A stretch of 8,397 bases of DNA from assembly GCA_964543275.1 (NCBI GenBank), contig CAZIWW010000032.1:1-8397 (forward strand), in the 5' to 3' direction. The position numbers and the translations under genes were made by a program. Position 1 is the first letter of the stretch. Each line of letters begins with the position of its first letter. Of this stretch, positions 1 through 4,346 are shown in pieces. This DNA is from CAZIWW01 sp964543275. GTDB lineage: Bacteria > Patescibacteriota > Minisyncoccia > Moranbacterales > UBA11712. The notes below the pieces were generated by a model that was not told the origin of the DNA, did not search any database, and saw nothing but the letters and a program-made list of their open reading frames with translations.

Positions 1-932
1 CATCGCCTTTGAATTATTAAATCAATATAATCGTTCCCGCAATGAGCCGTCGTGGAAGTTATCCTTACCGGACCATCGGTGCACCGAGCCGGATCGGAGA
101 TCGGAGCAACATTTATGTTGAACGAAAAACTCGTTTGATTGGCTGGGAAAGTAACCGAAGCTGGAACACTTACTTTAGACGGGTCACTGCTGACAAGATT
201 AACTGTAACACTAGAACTTCCCGCTCTGTTCCTTTCCAAAACCAGAGTGGCGGTGGAGTCTTCATAAACCGTCTTCGTGTTTGAAGGAAAATATATACTG
301 CAAATCGCCATTTTATCAAAATTAATCCACCCCAAACCAGCCGCCCTTACCGGATGACCTGAATTCCAGCCGTAACTATTAACATCTACGGCGCCATCCG
401 CTTTCATTTTAACTCCGTAATTCGATCCTTTTAATCTAACCCAGCCGTCATTTCCCATTGAAACAATTTTTGCCCACCCATCAAGGTATCCTTGAAACTT
501 ATCGCCTGTTTTATGCCACTGCGCTGAATGGCAATCGCCGGGACAGAAAGAAGGAGAGCCAGCTTGAAAATTAACCCAGCCTATTGATGGATTATCGTTT
601 TGGCAAGCTCCTCCCGAATCAGCGCCGGAGCCAATTCCAAACCAAGCATATCCTTTAACAGGCCTTGTTGAATCGCCGCTATTGCCGCCCAAAGTCATTC
701 CGTAGGCGACTCCCCCGCAAGAGGTCTGCCTCGTTGCGGAACTTAGCCAGCCAATAGTAGAGGGATAAGAAGTATCGCCAGTATTGTTTCCAACCCATCC
801 CCAGTCTTCAAAGTATTCCAGCGCCTGGGAATAAGAAACTGAAACCCACAGACTCACCAAAGCAACCGCGATAATTAAAACAGAGAGTCTTAATAATTTC
901 CTTCCCTTGCTCTTTACTGCTTTTGTTTTCAT
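1..932 (-). CDS. Secreted surface-type protein with GW-x-x-F motifs and Ig/Calx-beta-like domain (3' end outside window)
   Basis: An uninterrupted reading frame runs from ATG at 932-930 off the left edge (310 codons seen, no stop). The N-terminus is a signal peptide: basic residues 2-15 (several Lys/Arg), hydrophobic core about 16-33, probable cleavage after the SQA at 35-37. The mature part repeats Gly-Trp motifs: GWVG 45-48, IGWLS 60-64, GYAWFG 94-99, IGWVNF 117-122, DGWVRL 162-167 and LGWINF 200-205, with Cys at 72, 110, 130, 134 and 211. Such G-W-[IV]-x-F motifs are common in exported proteins of Parcubacteria (recalled, not searched). From about residue 215 a Thr/Val/Ser-rich stretch resembles an Ig-like or Calx-beta strand sandwich. 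An extracellular or cell-surface role is inferred; ligand unknown. No Shine-Dalgarno precedes the ATG, but a good promoter does. The frame and export signal are solid; the function is not. Confidence 0.85.
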   Translation of the reverse strand, partial: MKTKAVKSKGRKLLRLSVLIIAVALVSLWVSVSYSQALEYFEDWGWVGNNTGDTSYPSTIGWLSSATRQTSCGGVAYGMTLGGNSGDSTRPVKGYAWFGIGSGADSGGACQNDNPSIGWVNFQAGSPSFCPGDCHSAQWHKTGDKFQGYLDGWAKIVSMGNDGWVRLKGSNYGVKMKADGAVDVNSYGWNSGHPVRAAGLGWINFDKMAICSIYFPSNTKTVYEDSTATLVLERNRAGSSSVTVNLVSSDPSKVSVPASVTFPANQTSFSFNINVAPISDPARCTDGPVRITSTTAHCGNDYIDLIIQRR

Positions 933-961
933 AAAATTATTTCAATTCTTGAACTGCTAAG

Positions 962-990
962 ATTATACCACAAAAAAATATTTACAACAA
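962..990 (-). promoter_or_regulatory. Probable sigma-70-type promoter with extended -10 for the secreted-protein gene
   Basis: On the minus strand a perfect TATAAT (967-962) is preceded by TGG (970-968), which makes an extended -10. TTGTTG (990-985) lies exactly 17 bases upstream as a partial -35 (TTG only). The predicted transcript would have a leader of roughly 20-25 bases before the ATG at 932. Confidence 0.55.
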
Positions 991-995
991 AAAAG

Positions 996-1004
996 TTATC
1001 CACA
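996..1004 (+). promoter_or_regulatory. Perfect DnaA-box 9-mer TTATCCACA
   Basis: TTATCCACA is the consensus DnaA box. It lies five bases upstream of the -35 of the secreted-protein promoter, in an AT-rich spacer. It stands alone in this spacer, so it does not make an origin. It could be a DnaA regulatory site or chance. The same 9-mer also occurs at 5086-5094 inside the beta-propeller coding sequence, where it simply encodes Val-Asp-Lys. Confidence 0.3.
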
Positions 1005-1013
1005 GCGAGAATT

Positions 1014-1041
1014 ACGCAACACGTAACACGCAGCGCGCAAC
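1014..1041 (+). repeat. Four tandem degenerate 7-bp repeats, consensus ACGCAAC
   Basis: Four units abut without gaps: ACGCAAC (1014-1020), ACGTAAC (1021-1027), ACGCAGC (1028-1034) and GCGCAAC (1035-1041). The block is GC-richer than the surrounding spacer. It lies between the DnaA-box 9-mer and the 3' end of the DedA gene. Confidence 0.6.
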
Positions 1042-1078
1042 ATGGGATATAGGACAATAACTGCGCCTGTATTGCGCG
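1034..1078 (-). other. Hairpin in the 3' untranslated region of the DedA gene
   Basis: CGCGCAA at 1034-1040 and TTGCGCG at 1072-1078 are perfect inverted repeats. On the minus strand the stem extends two further pairs (a G-U, then an A-U) to nine, with a loop of about 27 bases; on the plus strand the G-U becomes a C-A mismatch. It begins about 15 bases after the DedA stop. No T-run follows, so it is not a canonical terminator. Stabilising or processing structure, or chance, are all possible. Confidence 0.35.
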
Positions 1079-1092
1079 TTGTTTGCCCCGGG

Positions 1093-1710
1093 CTACGCGT
1101 CGCCTGCATTTCTTTTATCGTTAGCAAAATTCCTTATTTTTACCCGACTGCGGATAAAATAAACCAGGCCCACGCCGACTAAAAGAGCAACTGTTAGAAG
1201 CAGAGAAGCGCTCTCGAATCTGCTTTTCAGCAAAACAAAACTGGCGCCGAAAAGATATCCCAACAATACCGTTATTACGCTCCAGCCAACACTGCCAATA
1301 AAATCGTAAATAAAAAACTTTTTAAATCTCATCTTAACTACTCCGGAAGTTACGAGAGTGATGAGGCAAAGGCCGGTAGTGAATTTCACCATCAGCAGAG
1401 CCTTGCCGCCGTGGAGATGAATAAAATTTTCTACTTTATCCAGCCTTTCTTTGGTAATCCTTAAACACCTGCCGTACTTTAATACGAACCTCCTTCCGCC
1501 CCAGCGCCCCAACCCGTACCAAATTAAATCGCCGCCGATATCACCTAAAAAAAGGACAAACATAACCGCATAAAGATTAAAATACCCCTGTGCCGCCAAA
1601 AATCCGCCAATAAACATTATGTTAAGTCCTTCAACAAGCGAAAAGAAAAACAGCAATGGATAACCCCAATGGATAAGCTCCTGGCTAATTTGACTCCAAT
1701 CGAAATGCAT
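1093..1710 (-). CDS. DedA/VTT-family membrane protein (SNARE-associated Golgi protein family)
   Basis: A 205-residue integral membrane protein of usual DedA length. The VTT core spans about residues 30-155, with the family pattern of acidic E27, a GGFLAAQG segment (35-42), and GD at 56-57 followed by D61, WYGLGR (64-69) and GG. A second re-entrant/hydrophobic block covers about 105-155, and a final helix about 168-186 is followed by a basic tail. DedA proteins are membrane transporters or scramblases linked to undecaprenyl-phosphate or phospholipid recycling and membrane homeostasis; this is family knowledge. The segment that normally reads F-x-R-F-x-P-x-x-R reads V-K-F-T-T-G-L-C here (K109, T112, C115), so the usual second Arg and the Pro are missing. 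The start at 1710 is the first Met of the frame; no clear Shine-Dalgarno is present. Stop TAG. The gene is divergent from guaB. Confidence 0.9.
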   Translation of the reverse strand: MHFDWSQISQELIHWGYPLLFFFSLVEGLNIMFIGGFLAAQGYFNLYAVMFVLFLGDIGGDLIWYGLGRWGGRRFVLKYGRCLRITKERLDKVENFIHLHGGKALLMVKFTTGLCLITLVTSGVVKMRFKKFFIYDFIGSVGWSVITVLLGYLFGASFVLLKSRFESASLLLTVALLVGVGLVYFIRSRVKIRNFANDKRNAGDA

Positions 1711-1755
1711 TTACTTTTTTAAATTCAACGCTAAATACCAGAAAAATTCATTTTA

Positions 1756-1784
1756 ATTATAGCCAAGCTTTCTAAAAAAGAGAA
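1756..1784 (-). promoter_or_regulatory. Possible promoter for the DedA gene
   Basis: A perfect TATAAT (1761-1756, minus strand) lies about 45 bases upstream of the DedA start. The element at the proper -35 distance, TTCTCT (1784-1779), matches only three of six consensus bases. The -10 is good but the -35 is weak. Confidence 0.35.
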
Positions 1785-1832
1785 ATTCGCAGAGCTGTAA
1801 TTAAAAACAAGAGCGAAACAAAAAACAAATAA

Positions 1833-1861
1833 TTGACACTGTAAATAAAATTAATTTAAAT
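1833..1861 (+). promoter_or_regulatory. Probable guaB promoter
   Basis: A perfect -35 TTGACA (1833-1838) is followed after 17 bases by TTAAAT (1856-1861, four of six matches to TATAAT). It would start a transcript near 1868 with a leader of about 120 bases before the guaB ATG, leaving room for the regulatory fold described separately. Confidence 0.5.
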
Positions 1862-1905
1862 TAATAGAAATAGTGAGGCCGTAAAAAGCCCCTCAAAAAA
1901 AATCA

Positions 1906-1962
1906 GTTAGGAGGTTAGGTTAGTTCGTTAACAACTAATTGTTTGTTTTTTTATTAACCTAA
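1906..1962 (+). promoter_or_regulatory. guaB leader with two mutually exclusive folds (candidate attenuator)
   Basis: Fold A is a terminator-like hairpin: TTAGTT (1920-1925) pairs with AACTAA (1933-1938), followed by a T-rich stretch ending in seven Ts (1946-1952). Its stem is weak, with one G-C pair. Fold B pairs 1915-1924 (TTAGGTTAGT) with 1953-1962 (ATTAACCTAA): ten pairs including one G-U, with the T-run in its loop. A and B share bases 1920-1924, so they exclude each other, as in terminator/antiterminator switches. GTTAG occurs three times (1906-1910, 1914-1918, 1919-1923). AGGAGG at 1909-1914 looks like a ribosome-binding site, but no start codon follows at a usable distance. It does not match the purine riboswitch pattern I know. 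Regulation is inferred from pairing only. Confidence 0.35.
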
Positions 1963-1976
1963 AATCTAAAAATCAC

Positions 1977-1981
1977 GGAGG
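1977..1981 (+). promoter_or_regulatory. Strong Shine-Dalgarno site of guaB
   Basis: GGAGG ends seven bases before the ATG at 1989 and fixes this start. It stands out because most other starts in the window have no recognisable Shine-Dalgarno sequence. Confidence 0.8.
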
Positions 1982-1988
1982 GAGTCCA

Positions 1989-3452
1989 ATGGATGAACAA
2001 ATAACTGCCGGCTACACCTTTGACGACCTGCTTCTTATGCCCGAGGCATCGGAAGTATTGCCCACCGAGGTTAACCTCGAAACCCGCCTGACCCGGAATC
2101 TTAAGCTAAATATTCCCTTGTTGAGCGCCGCCATGGATACGGTGACCGAAGCGGAGACGGCCATCAGTATGGCTCGCCAGGGCGGGATCGGAATCATCCA
2201 TAAAAATATGGGCATCGAAGCCCAGGCTCTCGAAGCAGAAAAAGTCAAAAAATCCGAGAGCGGCATGATCCTGGACCCGGTTACCATCGGGCCGGAGGAA
2301 AAAATTGCCGCAGTGCTGGAGCTGATGCAAAGATACCGCATCTCCGGCATCCCGGTGGTTGAAAACGGCCGCCGTCTGGCGGGAATCGTCACCAACCGCG
2401 ATCTGCGCTTCGAAACCAATCTTGATCTAAAGGTGAAGGAAGTAATGACTAAAGAAAACTTGGTTACCGTCCCGGTTGGCACCACTTTAGAAGAATCCAA
2501 AGCCCTGCTCCATCAATACCGCATCGAAAAGCTGCTTGTAGTGGATGACAACTACAATCTCAAGGGACTGATCACCATTAAAGACATTGAAAGAATCCGC
2601 GAATATCCCAATGCCTGCAAAGATGAATTCGGCCGCCTGCGTGTGGGAGCGGCGGTCGGCGTCAGCACTGACCGAGAGACCAGAATCGACACTCTGCTCA
2701 AAGCGGGAGTTGATGTAATTGTCATTGACACGGCGCACGGCCATTCCAGCGGAGTCATCAAAGCCATCAAGGCAAGTAAGAAAGAATTTCCCCAGATCGA
2801 ATTGATTGCCGGAAATGTTGCCACCGGGGAAGGGGCCCGTGATCTCATTCTGGCCGGAGCAGATGGGATCAAAGTGGGTGTCGGTCCCGGCTCCATCTGC
2901 ACCACCCGGGTCATCGCCGGGGTGGGACTGCCGCAACTTACCGCGATTATGAACTGCGCCCGCGCCGCCCGTCAGTATGAGATTCCCCTGATTGCCGATG
3001 GGGGAATTAAATTCTCCGGAGACATTACCAAAGCCTTGGCCGCCGGAGCAGACAGCGTGATGATCGGCAGCCTTTTCGCTGGAACTGACGAGAGTCCTGG
3101 AGAGACCGTGATCTTTCAAGGTCGCAGTTATAAAGTTTATCGCGGAATGGGCTCGCTTGAGGCCATGAGAGAAGGTAGCCGCGACCGCTATGGCCAGGCC
3201 GACATAGAGCTGGAAAGCAAACTGGTCCCCGAGGGCATTGTGGGGCGAGTCCCTTATCGCGGCAAGTTAGCCGATGTCGTCTATCAGATGCTCGGCGGCG
3301 TGCGCTCCGGGATGGGATATGTCGGCTGTCGCAATATCCCGGAATTGCATACCAAGGCGCGCTTTTTGCGCATCACCCCCGCCGGTCTGCGGGAATCGCA
3401 TGTTCATGATGTGGTCATTATGAAAGAGACTCCGAATTACCGGCTGGATTAA
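1989..3452 (+). CDS. guaB: Inosine-5'-monophosphate dehydrogenase
   Basis: This cytoplasmic enzyme oxidises IMP to XMP with NAD+, the first committed step of GMP synthesis. At 487 residues it is the usual bacterial length and complete. The N-terminal barrel part begins with YTFDDLLLMP (9-18). Two CBS domains are inserted at about 95-205, joined through IRISG/RIEKLLVVDD-type segments, and are the usual site of adenine/guanine nucleotide regulation. The barrel resumes with IDTAHGHS (246-253), AGNVAT (274-279) and the catalytic loop GPGSICTTR (299-307), with catalytic Cys304. IADGGIKFSGD (335-345) binds the phosphate. The mobile flap YRGMGSLEAM (384-393) is followed by Arg400-Tyr401, the general-base pair. 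The C-terminus has GLRESHVHD (466-474). All key residues are present. Sampled 60-base blocks run 52-68% G+C against 30-45% in nth, and wording such as KNMGIEAQALE and YPNACKD is deltaproteobacteria-like from memory. Horizontal transfer is therefore possible. No guaA or guaC partner is in view. Confidence 0.98.
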   Translation: MDEQITAGYTFDDLLLMPEASEVLPTEVNLETRLTRNLKLNIPLLSAAMDTVTEAETAISMARQGGIGIIHKNMGIEAQALEAEKVKKSESGMILDPVTIGPEEKIAAVLELMQRYRISGIPVVENGRRLAGIVTNRDLRFETNLDLKVKEVMTKENLVTVPVGTTLEESKALLHQYRIEKLLVVDDNYNLKGLITIKDIERIREYPNACKDEFGRLRVGAAVGVSTDRETRIDTLLKAGVDVIVIDTAHGHSSGVIKAIKASKKEFPQIELIAGNVATGEGARDLILAGADGIKVGVGPGSICTTRVIAGVGLPQLTAIMNCARAARQYEIPLIADGGIKFSGDITKALAAGADSVMIGSLFAGTDESPGETVIFQGRSYKVYRGMGSLEAMREGSRDRYGQADIELESKLVPEGIVGRVPYRGKLADVVYQMLGGVRSGMGYVGCRNIPELHTKARFLRITPAGLRESHVHDVVIMKETPNYRLD

Positions 3453-3484
3453 CCAAACGGATCAAACTCCAAACTTCAAATACA

Positions 3485-3518
3485 AAAGGGAGACTATCTA
3501 ATAAAGATATCTCCCTTT
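3485..3518 (+). terminator. Hairpin terminator between guaB and nth, probably bidirectional
   Basis: AAAGGGAGA (3485-3493) pairs with TCTCCCTTT (3510-3518). After a one-base bulge (3494), TATC (3495-3498) pairs with GATA (3506-3509), leaving a seven-base loop. It starts 33 bases after the guaB stop. On the plus strand only TTT closes it; on the minus strand the stem is followed by a T-richer tail (TTTTGTATTTG). It therefore suits termination of nth as well as of guaB, which converge here. Confidence 0.7.
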
Positions 3519-3579
3519 CATAATGCCGCTTGGCAACAACCAACTAAAGCAACCCAAACCTCACTTTTTAACACTTAAC

Positions 3580-3591
3580 ATGCGATCGCAT
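3580..3591. repeat. Perfect 12-bp palindrome ATGCGATCGCAT
   Basis: It contains GCGATCGC, the core of the cyanobacterial HIP1 palindrome, but occurs only once in the window. It lies in the 203-base spacer between guaB and nth and may be a protein-binding or methylation site. Apart from this, the terminator hairpin and a TGCCAACC direct repeat near 3620-3640, I see nothing in that spacer. Confidence 0.4.
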
Positions 3592-3655
3592 TTTATATGT
3601 CAAAAACATCTTTCGCTTCTCTTGCCAACCCTGCCAACCATAGATCGCTAACAAC

Positions 3656-4294
3656 CTATTTTATCGGGCACTTTGAATGATCATGTTTTTTGGCCGGACA
3701 ATACTTTCTCCCGTAATTAATCGTTCGGTAAGTAAAATTAAACCATTCTTTCTTGGGTATAATTTGCATCAAGTCACGCTCGATTTTATCAGCGTTATTT
3801 TCCTTGGTAAGGCCCCACAACCTAACTAGACGCCGCACATGAGTATCCACCGCGATGCCTTCCACCACCCCGTAAGCGTTTCCCAAAACAATGTTGGCAG
3901 TTTTGCGCGCCACTCCGGGGAGAGTAAGAATTTCTTCCATGGTCCGCGGCACCCTGCCGCCAAATTTTTCTTTAATTATCTTTGCCGCCGCCAAAATATT
4001 TTTAGCCTTATTGCGATAAAATCCGGTTGATTTTATATCCCGCTCAAACTCTTCAGGACTAGCCTTCACATAATCATCCAAGGTTTTATATTTCTTAAAA
4101 AGTTTTTCTGTCACCTCATTAACTTTCTTATCGGTGCACTGGGCTGACAAAATCACAGCCACTAAAAGCTCCCAATTATTTCCGTAATTGAGTGAGGTTT
4201 TAGCGCGCGGAAACAGTTTTTTGAGCTTTTTGATAATCTCCGTCGCTTTTTTCTTGCGGCGCGCGAGTTCTTGTGGAGAAATCGATTTTTTCAT
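3656..4294 (-). CDS. nth: Endonuclease III (DNA glycosylase/AP lyase), iron-sulfur motif incomplete
   Basis: This base-excision-repair enzyme removes oxidised pyrimidines and cleaves the abasic site. At 212 residues it is close to the usual length. It has the HhH-GPD fold: LLVAVILSAQCTD (43-55), the helix-hairpin-helix LPGVARKTAN (125-134) with catalytic Lys131, and VDTHVRR (149-155) with catalytic Asp150. The C-terminus should carry C-x6-C-x2-C-x5-C for a [4Fe-4S] cluster. Here it has C199, His206 in place of the second Cys, C209, then stops three residues later without the fourth Cys. One extra A in the AAAA just before the stop would give Cys at exactly the fourth position followed by a stop. 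This is either a homopolymer error or true loss of the cluster. The gene follows the beta-propeller gene by 52 bases on the same strand and was probably co-transcribed. The start has no clear Shine-Dalgarno. Stop TAG. Identity is secure; cluster status is uncertain. Confidence 0.95.
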   Translation of the reverse strand: MKKSISPQELARRKKKATEIIKKLKKLFPRAKTSLNYGNNWELLVAVILSAQCTDKKVNEVTEKLFKKYKTLDDYVKASPEEFERDIKSTGFYRNKAKNILAAAKIIKEKFGGRVPRTMEEILTLPGVARKTANIVLGNAYGVVEGIAVDTHVRRLVRLWGLTKENNADKIERDLMQIIPKKEWFNFTYRTINYGRKYCPAKKHDHSKCPIK

Positions 4295-4313
4295 AACTGC
4301 CGCAAATAAACAC

Positions 4314-4337
4314 AGGAACTTAATTAACCAAGTTCCT
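4314..4337 (-). other. Intercistronic hairpin between the beta-propeller gene and nth
   Basis: AGGAACTT (4314-4321) and AAGTTCCT (4330-4337) form a perfect eight-pair stem with an eight-base loop, just after the beta-propeller stop and about 20 bases before the nth start. On the minus strand it is followed by GTGTTTATTTG, moderately T-rich. It could be a weak terminator that sets lower nth expression, or an RNA-processing or stability element. Confidence 0.45.
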
Positions 4338-4346
4338 AATAAATAT

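Noticed and set aside
42..284. 80-residue plus-strand frame at the left edge
   Set aside because: It is antisense to the secreted protein, whose frame has a signal peptide and repeated motifs over 310 codons.
996..1041. Replication origin (DnaA box plus tandem repeats in AT-rich DNA)
   Set aside because: Only one DnaA box is present in the spacer, and no dnaA, dnaN or other origin-linked gene is nearby.
1874..1895. Rho-independent terminator in the guaB upstream region (TGAGG...CCTCA)
   Set aside because: The stem is only five pairs and is followed by As on the plus strand; on the minus strand no T-run follows it.
1868..1988. Purine (guanine) riboswitch ahead of guaB
   Set aside because: The three-way-junction consensus with its conserved loop-loop bases is not seen; only the competing stems described in the guaB leader are supported.
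2012..3119. Minus-strand open frames inside guaB
   Set aside because: They are antisense shadows of a gene with complete IMP dehydrogenase motifs and high G+C third positions, which suppress stops on the other strand.
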